From DATJGF01 sp035495315 (GTDB lineage Bacteria > Verrucomicrobiota > Verrucomicrobiia > Limisphaerales > UBA8199): DNA of 22,384 nucleotides. How positions within the stretch are numbered: position 1 is the stretch's first letter; each line of letters begins with the position of its first letter. Position numbers and translations under genes: made by a program. Below are positions 1 through 8,006 of this stretch, in pieces. A model generated the notes under the pieces. The model ran no database searches and was not told the DNA's origin. It was given only the letters and a program-made list of their open reading frames with translations. Location: positions 1 to 22,384 of the forward strand of contig DATJGF010000165.1 in the NCBI GenBank assembly GCA_035495315.1, read 5' to 3'.

Positions 1-666
1 CGCCAGTTCATTGCAGAACTGAAGGAGTTCGAGCGCAAAGGCACTTTCCCCAACCTCGTGATCATCTGTTTACCCAACGACCACACCTCAGGAACACACC
101 CCGGTTCCGCAACCCCCGCCGCACAGGTTGCCGATAATGACCTCGCTTTCGGCCAAATTGTCGAAGCGATCAGCCATAGCCGTTTTTGGCCCGAGACCTG
201 TATTATGGCCATTGAGGATGATCCCCAATCAGGCTGGGACCATGTCAGCGGCTTTCGCACGACCGCCTACGTCATCAGCCCCTATACCAAACGCAAGCAG
301 GTCGTCAGCACTCAATTCAACCAGGTTAGCATCCTCCGCACCCTCGAACTCATTTTAGGATTGCCACCGATGAATCAGATGGATGCGATCGCCACACCCA
401 TGTTTGATTGTTTCACTTCAACGCCAGACCTGACACCGTTCACTTCCGTGACGAACAATGTGCCGCTGGACGAGATTAATCCCGAGCCCAAAAAAATATC
501 CGACCTGCTCCTCCGCCGGTACGCCCGAATCTCGGCCAAACTTCCACTCCAAGCTCCCGATCGATGCCCGGACGATTTGTTGAATCATATCCTCTGGTAT
601 GCGATGAAGGGCTCCCAGGCCCCTTACCCGCAATGGGCCGTGGCGGAGTCTGAGGATAAAGACTAG
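1..666 (+). CDS. Phosphoesterase family protein (acid phosphatase / phospholipase C-like), carboxyl-terminal part
   Basis: The reading frame is already open at base 1, so the start and amino-terminal half lie outside the window; it ends with TAG at 664-666. The visible 221 residues match the PF04185 phosphoesterase family (phosphatidylinositol-type phospholipases C and acid phosphatases). Seen motifs are LPNDHTSGTHPG, then VADNDLAFGQIVEAIS, then the metal-ligand-type segment EDDPQSGWDHV, then VISPYTKR and LRTLELILGLPPMNQMDA. In the family the Asp and His residues of these blocks bind divalent metal and the enzyme hydrolyses phosphoester bonds, usually in the periplasm or outside the cell. The substrate cannot be read from this fragment. 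In many verrucomicrobial and acidobacterial members the amino-terminal half carries beta-propeller repeats; that cannot be checked here. The gene ends just before a long inverted repeat that may terminate it. Confidence 0.85.
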   Translation, partial: RQFIAELKEFERKGTFPNLVIICLPNDHTSGTHPGSATPAAQVADNDLAFGQIVEAISHSRFWPETCIMAIEDDPQSGWDHVSGFRTTAYVISPYTKRKQVVSTQFNQVSILRTLELILGLPPMNQMDAIATPMFDCFTSTPDLTPFTSVTNNVPLDEINPEPKKISDLLLRRYARISAKLPLQAPDRCPDDLLNHILWYAMKGSQAPYPQWAVAESEDKD

Positions 667-668
667 GC

Positions 669-754
669 TGTAGGAGACGACGTAAAGGAGACTCTGTTCG
701 ATCCTTTCGGCACCTACGTCGCTCAACCAGAGTCTCCTTACGTCGTCTTCTACA
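669..754. repeat. Long imperfect inverted repeat (27-nt arms), REP-like
   Basis: The left arm (669-695/696) and right arm (728-754) are reverse complements apart from one substitution and one extra A. The arms contain CGACGTAAGGAGACTCTG (right arm, read on the minus strand). The loop is about 31 nt. It starts two bases after the phosphoesterase stop and could act as a terminator or RNA-stabilising hairpin. A near-identical single arm occurs at 16126-16151, which shows that the sequence is a dispersed repeat and not only a local terminator. Confidence 0.85.
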
Positions 755-834
755 AGAGAGGCAAGTTATTTTCCCGGCTGCGTGGCGAAAAATACACTTT
801 TAGGCCCGCACTGAATTTCGTTCAATATCGCTGA

Positions 835-1176
835 ATGAGCACGACGCATCCGTTGACAACGACGACGTTTGAATTACCTGGGTATCGGGTGGTCAAATCC
901 TACGGCGTCGTCCGTGGAATTATCGTGCGGTCCCGTTCGATTGTGGGCAATATTGGGGCCGGTCTCCAAAGCTTGTTTGGCGGCAACATTTCGTTGTACA
1001 CCTCCCTGTGTGAGCGGACGCGGGAGGATGCGTTTAACCAGATGCTCGCGCATGCCGGGGCACTCGGCGCTAACGCGGTAATTGGCGTACGGTATGATGC
1101 CACCGAGATTACTGCAGGCATTACCGAGGTGCTCTGCTACGGGACCGCAGTCTCGGTTGAACCGCACACGATATAA
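835..1176 (+). CDS. UPF0145 / YbjQ-family heavy-metal-binding domain protein
   Basis: The 113-residue product matches the UPF0145 (YbjQ, PF01906) family over almost its whole length. Visible family features are YGVVRGIIVRSRSI near residues 23-36, a Gly-rich segment NIGAGLQSLFGG, LCERTREDAFNQMLAHAGALGANAVIGVRYD, and a final strand ending EVLCYGTAVSVEP. Members are about 100-110 residues and form small oligomers; the metal-binding role is a family annotation and the physiological function is not settled. There is no clear ribosome binding site before the ATG, which overlaps an upstream TGA-like string (TGAATGAGC). The gene stands alone between the inverted repeat and yebC. Confidence 0.85.
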   Translation: MSTTHPLTTTTFELPGYRVVKSYGVVRGIIVRSRSIVGNIGAGLQSLFGGNISLYTSLCERTREDAFNQMLAHAGALGANAVIGVRYDATEITAGITEVLCYGTAVSVEPHTI

Positions 1177-1303
1177 CGGCAGGTCCTCCAGGTAGCGTGG
1201 GCGTCTGCGGGGTCGGGTGGCGTCGCTGCGCTTCCACTGCAGGAATGTCGGGCGCGACACCCGGGTTCGACCGTAGTTATTAACAGTTAGCGACAGAAAG
1301 ATC
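1177..1303. other. Intergenic gap before yebC
   Basis: This 127-nt stretch holds no credible gene. It includes a small interrupted palindrome TGTCGGGCGCGACA (around 1246-1259). A promoter for yebC is expected here but I cannot place one with confidence. Confidence 0.4.
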
Positions 1304-2050
1304 ATGGCAGGACACAGTAAATGGGCGAAGGTCAAGCACTTCAAAGGTGCGATCGATGCCAAGCGCGGCAAGATTTTTTCGAAGTTAAGCAAAGAAATCA
1401 GCATTGCCGCAAAGCTGGGCGGGGCAGACCCGGACATGAATCCTCGGCTTCGCATGGTGCTGTTGAAATGCCGGGCCGCCAATATGCCCAATGACAATAT
1501 CGACCGCGCGATCAAAAAAGGGACTGGCGGTGGGGAGACCGTGACCTTTGAAGATCTGACTTACGAGATTTATGGCCCGCATGGCGTTGCGGTGCTCGTT
1601 GAGATCAGCACCGATAATCGCAACCGGACGGCGTCGGAGATTCGCAGTCTTGTCACCAAAAATGGGGGCACGATTGCTGCCCAAGGTTCAGTCAGCCGCC
1701 TCTTCCATCGAAAAGGCCAAATCATTATTCCCCGCGAAGCCGGCGACGAAGACAAACTGATGGAGCTGGCGCTGGAAGCCGGGGCCGAAGACTTCAAGGC
1801 TGACCCAGAAGGTTATGAGATACTTACAGAGCCGGGCCAGTTTGAGGGCGTCCATAAACAAATCGAAGGCAAGGGCATTAGGCCGGCCGTTGCGGCTGTG
1901 ACTGAGCTACCGACGCTTACGGTGCCCTTGCGTGATGACCAGGCCGCTGCTGTTAACAAGCTCATTGATGCTCTTGAGGACCATGACGATGTGAAGGAAG
2001 TTTATTCCAACGCGGAATTTCCTGAGGATGTCGCTAACGTGGCCGGCTGA
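1304..2050 (+). CDS. yebC: YebC/PmpR (TACO1-type) regulatory protein
   Basis: The 248-residue product has the family hallmarks throughout. It starts MAGHSKWAKVKHFKGAID, continues AKRGKIFSKLSKEISIAA and RLRMVLLKCRAANMPNDNI, and then has DRAIKKGTGG, YEIYGPHGVAVLVE and the TDNRNRTASEIRS segment. Length is typical (240-250). YebC proteins bind DNA as transcription regulators in some bacteria, and recent work on the family links them to ribosome function at difficult proline-rich stretches. The ATG is fixed by the conserved amino-terminus. Thirty-three bases separate it from the MMPL transporter gene, so co-transcription is possible. Proline-motif relief would be interesting given the many Pro-containing repeats in the product of 4970-6430, but that link is only inference. 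Confidence 0.97.
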   Translation: MAGHSKWAKVKHFKGAIDAKRGKIFSKLSKEISIAAKLGGADPDMNPRLRMVLLKCRAANMPNDNIDRAIKKGTGGGETVTFEDLTYEIYGPHGVAVLVEISTDNRNRTASEIRSLVTKNGGTIAAQGSVSRLFHRKGQIIIPREAGDEDKLMELALEAGAEDFKADPEGYEILTEPGQFEGVHKQIEGKGIRPAVAAVTELPTLTVPLRDDQAAAVNKLIDALEDHDDVKEVYSNAEFPEDVANVAG

Positions 2051-2083
2051 TCTCGTGGTTGCGATCACCAGGCATTCCACCCA

Positions 2084-4867
2084 ATGAATATTAAGCGCCT
2101 GACGCAGGACACATTCGTGGCTCGGGTGCTGGCTTGGTTGGCCGAAGCGGTGTTTCATCACCGCCGGCTTTTCTTTTACCCGCAGTTGGTCCTGTTCGCC
2201 GTTTGCGTCCTGTACACCGTCAAGAATCTCGATTTTGATACCAACCGTAGCAACCTGGTTGGAGCCAATAAGAAGTACCACCAGAATTTTCTTCGCTTCA
2301 AAAAGGAATTTCCCACCCAGGATGACCTGGTCGTCGTCGTCGAAAGCGAGGACCCGAACAAGAACCGGCAATTTGTTGAGCGGCTTGGAGCACGGCTGGA
2401 AGCCGAAACCAACGTGTTTCACGACGTTTTTTACAAGGGCGATCTGAAGATGCTCGGAGCCAAGGCGCTGCTCTTCGTGCCCGACAGTGATCTGGATGAA
2501 CTTCGCAAGACCTTGGCGGACTACCGCCCTTTCATCCAGCAGTTCACGCACGCTACCAACCTGGTCTCGCTCTACAGCATCATCAACACTCAGTTCCGCA
2601 CTGCCAAACGCGAGCAAAACGCTGAAACCGAGTCGATGGTCAAGGCCTTGCCGGCCCTCGAACGAATTGTAACTGAGGCGACCGACTGTCTGCATCGTCC
2701 CGGCACGCCACCTTCTCCTGGCGTCAATGCCCTTTTCACGCCGGGCGAAGAGGCGGAACAACAGATCTATATCACCTTCGCCAAAGGGACGATCTATCTG
2801 GTGAGCGCACAGGCCCCGAGTGAGGATAAGAACCCTGAAGCCGTCCAGCGCCTCCGCCAATTGCTGGAACAAACCAAGACTGAGGTGCCTGGTGTGAACG
2901 CCGGCCTGACCGGGGAACCCGTGCTGGAGCACGACGAAATGGAGCAGAGTCAACGAGACACAACGGTTGCCAGCATCGTGTCATTGCTGATCTGTGCGCT
3001 CATCTTCATTTACGGCTACCAGGAAACCGGTCGTCCCATCAAAGCGACCTTCTGTTTGATCATCGGGTTGGGGTACACCCTGGCCTTCGCGACTCTCGCT
3101 GTCGGCCATTTGAATATTTTGACCATTACCTTTGTGCCGATCCTCATCGGCCTGGCAATTGATTACGGCGTGCATCTGATCTCGCGGTATGAGGAGGAAT
3201 TGCGTCGCGGACGTCCCGAACAGGCAGCCCTGGTCAAAGCGATGGTTTACACTGGTCAGGGAATCTTCACCGGGGCCTTTACAACCGCGGGCGCTTTCCT
3301 TGCGATGGCGTTCACAGATTTCAAGGGCATCCAGGAAATGGGCGTCATTTGTGGAGGCGGACTTCTGATCTGTCTGGTGCCGATGATGACCATGCTTCCA
3401 GTATTGCTGCTGAGGGGCCGGCAAAATGTGTTGGACCACGAAACCGGCGATATCGCTGCGCACCGCGCGCGGATCGAGAACCTGTGGCTGCAACGGCCGG
3501 TGTTGGTCACCTGCCTTACCGTCGCGCTCTGTGCTGTGGCGGCAACTCAGATACCAAAGGTCCATTTCGATTATAACCTGCTTCACATGCAAAGCGCAGG
3601 ATTGCCCGCCGTCGAATATGAAAAGAAGCTGCTGAATTCCGCCGACAAATCGGTCCTGTTCGGCGCGGTCATTACCTCCAACCTCGACCAGGCGATTACT
3701 CTCGAGAACCGCATCAAAAAACTTCCGGTCGTCGCCAACGTTGAGTCCATTACTCGCTTTCTCACTGAGGACCAAACCAGCAAACTCGCCCTCGTTGGAC
3801 GGATCAAATCCAACCTCGAAGGAATAGATTTCCAAAACCCGGATCTCCGGCCTGTGTCTCTTTCGGAGTTAAGCCCCACGCTCTATTCTCTCTACGGCTA
3901 TCTCGGCGCAGCCTACGACGAAGTCGAAACCAATGAGCCAGCCCTGGCGAAGCAGTTCCTTTCTTTGCGCGAATCTGTCGGGGAACTGCGCAAAGAAATG
4001 CTTCATGGTACGGACGCCGATCGTGAAGCTAACGCCGCTAAATTGGGTGACTTCCAACAAGCGCTTTTCCGAGATTTGCAGGAGACTTTCCAGGCATTAA
4101 AACACCAGGATAATCGGGCTCCTTTGCGTGTGCAGGATTTACCGCAGGCACTACGGGACCGCTTTATCGGCGTTAGCGGCAAATACCTGCTTATGGTTTA
4201 TCCAAAAAAGGATGTCTGGCAGCGGGAAAACCAAAAAGAGTTTATCGATCAACTCGATACCGTTTATCCCAACGTAACCGGGACTCCCGTTCAGCTCTAT
4301 TATTACACCTATCTTTTGAAACGTAGTTACGAGCAAGCCGCGCGCTTTTCGCTCCTCGCCATCGTCATTCTCGTGCTTATTCATTTCCGCAGTCCGTTGT
4401 CTCTTGCGCTGGCCCTGGTGCCGGTCGGCATTGGGTTTTTGTGGCTGGGTGGTTTGATGGGTTACTTCGAGGTGTCGCTCAATCCGGCCAACATTATGAT
4501 GCTTCCCCTCGTGATCGGGATTGGGGTCACCAATGGGATTCACATTCTCAACCGCTATGCCGAAGAACAGACTCCTAACATTCTGGCTCGCAGCACGGGA
4601 AAGGCAGTGCTCGTTTCAGGGCTGACCACTATCGCCGGTTTTGGCAGCTTGATATTGGCAAAACATCAGGGCATCCAAAGCCTTGGTTATGTAATGGCTG
4701 CCGGTTTGGCTACTTGCATGGTGGCTGGGCTGACCTTTTTGCCCGCGTTGCTCAATTTGCTGGCTCGGGTGCAACAGGATAGAAAGCGACCCAGTGCCGA
4801 CAATGCACGATCGACACTGGGTCGGGAGGAACCGAGGTCAAAAACCTCAAGTTTGCGCACAGATTAG
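2084..4867 (+). CDS. MMPL/RND-family transporter, HpnN-like
   Basis: The 927-residue membrane protein has the duplicated RND/MMPL plan. TM1 is near residues 30-46, followed by a large periplasmic domain to about 290. TM2-TM7 span about 292-490, a second periplasmic domain runs to about 750, and TM8-TM12 lie at about 753-900. TM4 carries LIGLAIDYGVHLISRYEEE, the Asp-Tyr pair typical of the proton relay; the equivalent TM10 segment reads VIGIGVTNGIHILNRYAEE and lacks the Asp. Family members move lipids, hopanoids or other hydrophobic molecules across or out of the inner membrane; HpnN-type proteins carry hopanoids. The substrate here is unknown. Downstream lie a repeat-rich secreted protein and Mla-like genes, which supports an envelope-lipid role. 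The last 25 residues (from about 903) are polar and are encoded by DNA that contains two hairpins. No Shine-Dalgarno is evident before the ATG. Confidence 0.85.
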   Translation: MNIKRLTQDTFVARVLAWLAEAVFHHRRLFFYPQLVLFAVCVLYTVKNLDFDTNRSNLVGANKKYHQNFLRFKKEFPTQDDLVVVVESEDPNKNRQFVERLGARLEAETNVFHDVFYKGDLKMLGAKALLFVPDSDLDELRKTLADYRPFIQQFTHATNLVSLYSIINTQFRTAKREQNAETESMVKALPALERIVTEATDCLHRPGTPPSPGVNALFTPGEEAEQQIYITFAKGTIYLVSAQAPSEDKNPEAVQRLRQLLEQTKTEVPGVNAGLTGEPVLEHDEMEQSQRDTTVASIVSLLICALIFIYGYQETGRPIKATFCLIIGLGYTLAFATLAVGHLNILTITFVPILIGLAIDYGVHLISRYEEELRRGRPEQAALVKAMVYTGQGIFTGAFTTAGAFLAMAFTDFKGIQEMGVICGGGLLICLVPMMTMLPVLLLRGRQNVLDHETGDIAAHRARIENLWLQRPVLVTCLTVALCAVAATQIPKVHFDYNLLHMQSAGLPAVEYEKKLLNSADKSVLFGAVITSNLDQAITLENRIKKLPVVANVESITRFLTEDQTSKLALVGRIKSNLEGIDFQNPDLRPVSLSELSPTLYSLYGYLGAAYDEVETNEPALAKQFLSLRESVGELRKEMLHGTDADREANAAKLGDFQQALFRDLQETFQALKHQDNRAPLRVQDLPQALRDRFIGVSGKYLLMVYPKKDVWQRENQKEFIDQLDTVYPNVTGTPVQLYYYTYLLKRSYEQAARFSLLAIVILVLIHFRSPLSLALALVPVGIGFLWLGGLMGYFEVSLNPANIMMLPLVIGIGVTNGIHILNRYAEEQTPNILARSTGKAVLVSGLTTIAGFGSLILAKHQGIQSLGYVMAAGLATCMVAGLTFLPALLNLLARVQQDRKRPSADNARSTLGREEPRSKTSSLRTD
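4787..4824 (+). repeat. Perfect 10-bp inverted repeat inside the 3' end of the MMPL gene
   Basis: CGACCCAGTG at 4787-4796 is matched by its exact reverse complement at 4815-4824, with an 18-nt loop. It lies inside the coding sequence for the carboxyl tail of the transporter. Confidence 0.75.
4834..4848 (+). repeat. Small hairpin near the MMPL stop codon
   Basis: GAGGT (4834-4838), loop CAAAA, ACCTC (4844-4848), still within the coding frame. Together with the preceding hairpin it gives two adjacent stem-loops just before the stop. There is no T-run, so it is not a standard intrinsic terminator. Confidence 0.55.
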
Positions 4868-4930
4868 AGGAATGAGGGTTAATGTCAATAATGAAGTTAA
4901 ATTAAGGCATTGGAGGGCCAATGCGGGGTT

Positions 4931-4944
4931 CGATAACGTTATCG
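4931..4944. promoter_or_regulatory. Perfect 14-bp palindrome upstream of the repeat-protein gene
   Basis: CGATAACGTTATCG is a perfect palindrome, extended by GTT before and GGAAC after to an almost symmetrical 21-bp site (4928-4948). It lies about 25 bases before the GTG start of the next gene, in the only gap over 60 bases between the MMPL gene and mlaD. This position suits an operator, but no regulator is identified. Confidence 0.4.
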
Positions 4945-4969
4945 GAACAAATCCAGGGGGCCTCACTCT

Positions 4970-6430
4970 GTGAGCCTCAGCCACCGGCTGTTCGTAATCC
5001 CATTAACCGGTCTTTTGCTGACCGCTAAGCTCGCTTGCGGGGCTGGTTTAAATGCTGGGTTTTTGTGGGACGATTCCGACCTGACCCTGGCACCTGGTCA
5101 CCGGCTCGAAGTCCTCGGCCCTCTCTTTTACCAGCAACAGAAAGAAAGCGAACATACCTGGGCAATCCCGCCGCTATTGTCCTATACGAAGGACCCCGAC
5201 GTTGAGCTAAAAGAATTCGACTTCCTTTATCCCATCCTGACCTATGATCAGTATGGGAAACAGTATCGCTGGCAATTGCTCCAACTGCTGAGCTTCTCCG
5301 GCGGACCAATGCCCGACGACACCAGAGACCGATTTACCATCTTCCCGTTTTACTTTCAGCAACGCTCATCCGATCCAACCCAGAACTACACCGCCGTAGC
5401 CCCATTCTACGGCCATTTACGCCATCATTTCTTCCGCGACGAAATCTTCTTTGTCATGTTCCCCTTTTACTCAGAAACGCGGAAAAAAGATGTGATCACC
5501 GATAATTATGTTTATCCATTTTTTCATCTGCGCCGCGGCCCTGGACTGCAGGGTTGGCAATTGTGGCCGCTGGTCGGTCACGAGCACAAAGAGGTGACCA
5601 CTCGGACCAATGGTTTTAACGACGTCGAAACCATTGCTGGTCACGACAAGCGGTTCGTACTCTGGCCGATTTACTTCAACGATCACACCAGTATCGGCAC
5701 TCCTAATCTCTACTGGCAACAAGCGATCCTCCCCTTTTACAGCTTTGAACGCTCGGCCCAACGTGATTCAACAACCGTCCTTTGGCCTTTCTTCTCCAAA
5801 ATTGATGACCGGCAAAAGAAGTACAAAGAATGGGATGCGCCGTGGCCTTTCATCGAGTTTGCTCGCGGCGAAGGCAAGACGACCTCGCGCGTCTGGCCCT
5901 TTTTCAGCCAATCACATAGTCCCACTTTGCGGCACGATTTCTATGCCTGGCCGATTTATAAATATGAGCGGGCAAAGCTCGACCCATTAGATCATCAGCG
6001 GACGCGCATTCTCTTCTACCTTTACTCCGATACAGTTGATACCAACACAGATACCGGCCAAGCCGCGCGATGGAGTTATCTCTGGCCGTTGTATATTCGC
6101 CATCGGGAGCGCAACGGCAACACGCGCCTTCAGGTCCTGGCTCCGCTCGAGCCGTTGGTCCCGGGCAGCCATAAGGTGCCGCGGGATTATTCGCCGCTCT
6201 GGTCAGTGTGGCGTTCCGAAAGCAACCCTGCTTCCGGCGCTAACAGCCAATCTTTTCTCTGGAATTTGTACCGGCGCGATGCCAGACCTGATCATAAAAA
6301 AGTCTCGCTCCTGTTTGGCCTTTTCCAGTATCAATCTGAACCTGAATTCAAACGCTGGCGCTTGTTCTATATTCCTTTGGGTGGACGCCCACCCGCAAAA
6401 GCCGAGTTTTCTGACACGGTAAAACCGTAG
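4970..6430 (+). CDS. Secreted aromatic-Pro repeat protein, possible outer-membrane beta-rich protein; function unknown
   Basis: I do not recognise a named family. The 486-residue product begins at GTG (4970), chosen because a G-rich Shine-Dalgarno-like run (CAGGGGG) ends ten bases upstream and the first residues form a hydrophobic signal peptide (about residues 1-24). From about residue 88 to 373 the sequence repeats a short block, aromatic/hydrophobic-Pro-hydrophobic-aromatic, every 20-30 residues. Examples are LYPIL, IFPFY, VAPFY, MFPFY, VYPFF, LWPLV, LWPIY, ILPFY, LWPFF, PWPFI, VWPFF, AWPIY and LWPLY, with decayed copies (LWSVW, LWNLY, LFGLF) to about residue 460. Charged, Asp/Arg-rich loops separate the blocks. 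This suggests many short beta strands, as in a barrel or solenoid at the cell surface. It lies 23 bases before mlaE, so it may share that operon and act in lipid transfer; this is inference. Confidence 0.8.
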   Translation: MSLSHRLFVIPLTGLLLTAKLACGAGLNAGFLWDDSDLTLAPGHRLEVLGPLFYQQQKESEHTWAIPPLLSYTKDPDVELKEFDFLYPILTYDQYGKQYRWQLLQLLSFSGGPMPDDTRDRFTIFPFYFQQRSSDPTQNYTAVAPFYGHLRHHFFRDEIFFVMFPFYSETRKKDVITDNYVYPFFHLRRGPGLQGWQLWPLVGHEHKEVTTRTNGFNDVETIAGHDKRFVLWPIYFNDHTSIGTPNLYWQQAILPFYSFERSAQRDSTTVLWPFFSKIDDRQKKYKEWDAPWPFIEFARGEGKTTSRVWPFFSQSHSPTLRHDFYAWPIYKYERAKLDPLDHQRTRILFYLYSDTVDTNTDTGQAARWSYLWPLYIRHRERNGNTRLQVLAPLEPLVPGSHKVPRDYSPLWSVWRSESNPASGANSQSFLWNLYRRDARPDHKKVSLLFGLFQYQSEPEFKRWRLFYIPLGGRPPAKAEFSDTVKP

Positions 6431-6453
6431 GCAGGCTCTAGGGTGGCAATGTT

Positions 6454-7191
6454 ATGTTTCAGAATATTGGCGAGATGGTGATTTTGCTGTGGCGCACGCT
6501 GCTGTCGTTTCCGCGACTATGGCGGCAGCGCGACAAGGTGTTCGATCAATTCTTCGAAATCGGCAATGCGAGTTTGCTGATGGTTTGTATTCTTTCCTTC
6601 TTCATTGGCGGGGTGATTGCCTTGCAAACCGGGCCGGTGCTGGTGGAGCGGGGGTTGGCCAATGCGGTCGGCGGCGTGGTAGGCATCTCCATCTGTAAAG
6701 AATTGGCCCCGGTAATGATGTCGATCCTGATTGCGGGTCGTATCGGCTCCGCGATGGCCGCCGAGATCGGGTCGATGCGCGTGTATCAGGAGATTGACGC
6801 CCTGCGCACGATGAACATCAACCCGATTCACTACCTGGTGCTGCCGCGCCTGGCAGCCATTACGGTCGCGTTGCCGTTGCTGGTTATTTTCGCGATTTTG
6901 GTCGGCTGGCTCGGCGGGGCCTTTGTTTCCTCAGCCAATACGCGCATCGATATTTCATTTGCAGCTTTCTTTACCAATTTGCGCGATGTCGTGCAGGTCA
7001 AAGACGTCGTCAACGGCGTGTTCAAAAGCTTCATGTTTGGCTGGGTCATCGGCGTGGTGTCCTGTCACCAGGGTCTGATTACGCTGGGCGGGCCCCGTGG
7101 CATTGGGCGTTCAGTCACCAAGGCGGTAGTCAACTCCATTGTGTTGATTGTGATCCTGGACTATATCCTCACCCGGGTCCTGCTGCGGTAA
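6454..7191 (+). CDS. mlaE: MlaE-like ABC transporter permease
   Basis: The 245-residue membrane protein matches the MlaE/YrbE permease family. An amphipathic amino-terminal helix is followed by membrane segments near residues 39-60, 84-110, 129-155, 192-212 and 222-244. Conserved blocks include ELAPVMMSILIAGRIGSAMA and the coupling-loop segment EIDALRTMNINPIHYLVLPR. In the family two copies pair with two MlaF ATPases and a hexamer of MlaD to move phospholipids between inner and outer membranes. The stop TAA overlaps the mlaF ATG by one base (TAATG), so translation is probably coupled. A weak AGGGTGG lies more than ten bases upstream of the chosen ATG. No MlaB or MlaC gene is next to it. Confidence 0.95.
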   Translation: MFQNIGEMVILLWRTLLSFPRLWRQRDKVFDQFFEIGNASLLMVCILSFFIGGVIALQTGPVLVERGLANAVGGVVGISICKELAPVMMSILIAGRIGSAMAAEIGSMRVYQEIDALRTMNINPIHYLVLPRLAAITVALPLLVIFAILVGWLGGAFVSSANTRIDISFAAFFTNLRDVVQVKDVVNGVFKSFMFGWVIGVVSCHQGLITLGGPRGIGRSVTKAVVNSIVLIVILDYILTRVLLR

Positions 7192-7952
7192 TGAACAGCC
7201 AAACCGATACTCCTCACTCCGGCATCGGCGTACAAGTACGCGAATTGCGCAAGAGCTTTAACCACCTTGAAGTGCTCAAAGGGGTAGACTTGGAGGTGAA
7301 GCCTGGAGAGATATTTGTGCTGATGGGCCCCAGCGGCAGCGGGAAATCCGTCCTGCTGCGCCATGTCATCGGCCTGGAAGAACCCGACGCCGGCGAGATT
7401 CTGATTCAGGGAGAACCAATCCAGACTTCCAACGTCATGGATAAATACCGCCTGGCGATGGTCTTTCAATCTGGCGCCCTGCTCAATTCGCTGACCGTCG
7501 GGGAAAATGTCGGGCTCTACCTGGCCGAGCATCACTTGAAGCCGCCCGAGGAAATTGACCGCATTGTGGCCGATGCCCTGGAAGTAGTCGGGCTCAAGGA
7601 TACTCAGGACAAAATGCCCAGCGAGCTTTCCGGCGGCATGAAGAAAAGGGTTGCGATCGCTCGCGCCCTGATTATTGAACCGCAACTGCTGCTTTATGAC
7701 GAGCCGACCAGTGAATTGGATCCGCTCTCTTCGGTCGTGATCGCTGAGCAAATCGTGAAATTAAATCAAAGGATTCACGTCACGACCCTGGTGGTGTCGC
7801 ACGATCGGCAACTTGCTTTCGGCATCGCCGATCGCATTGCGGTCATTAATGACGGCCAAATTCTGACCAGCGGAACCCCGGACGAGGTCAAGCGCAGCCC
7901 CAATCCACTGGTGCAGGAATTCCTTAACTCTCATTTTCGCCGTGAAACTTAG
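7191..7952 (+). CDS. mlaF: MlaF-like ABC transporter ATP-binding protein
   Basis: The 253-residue protein is a complete ABC ATPase of the lipid-transport (Mla/Mkl) type. Visible motifs are Walker A GPSGSGKS (residues 46-53), the signature LSGGMKKRVAIARAL (from 146), Walker B LLLYDEP with D170 and E171, and the switch His in VVSHD (H204). The D-loop region reads TSELDP where many MlaF proteins have a Gly before LDP. It should sit on the cytoplasmic face, bound to MlaE. Its ATG overlaps the mlaE stop by one base, which fixes the start and argues for a shared transcript. mlaD follows after 54 bases. Confidence 0.95.
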   Translation: MNSQTDTPHSGIGVQVRELRKSFNHLEVLKGVDLEVKPGEIFVLMGPSGSGKSVLLRHVIGLEEPDAGEILIQGEPIQTSNVMDKYRLAMVFQSGALLNSLTVGENVGLYLAEHHLKPPEEIDRIVADALEVVGLKDTQDKMPSELSGGMKKRVAIARALIIEPQLLLYDEPTSELDPLSSVVIAEQIVKLNQRIHVTTLVVSHDRQLAFGIADRIAVINDGQILTSGTPDEVKRSPNPLVQEFLNSHFRRET

Positions 7953-8006
7953 ATTTGACTTAAACGTGACCTTGTTGAAAACCAACTTCGGACCTAAAAT
8001 TAATCT

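Noticed and set aside
874..1515. A 213-codon minus-strand frame spanning the UPF0145 gene and the start of yebC
   Set aside because: Overlaps two well supported plus-strand genes and shows no domain of its own.
1907..2953. A 348-codon minus-strand open frame opposite the start of the MMPL gene
   Set aside because: No recognisable motifs and fully overlaps strongly supported coding sequence; it is an antisense shadow.
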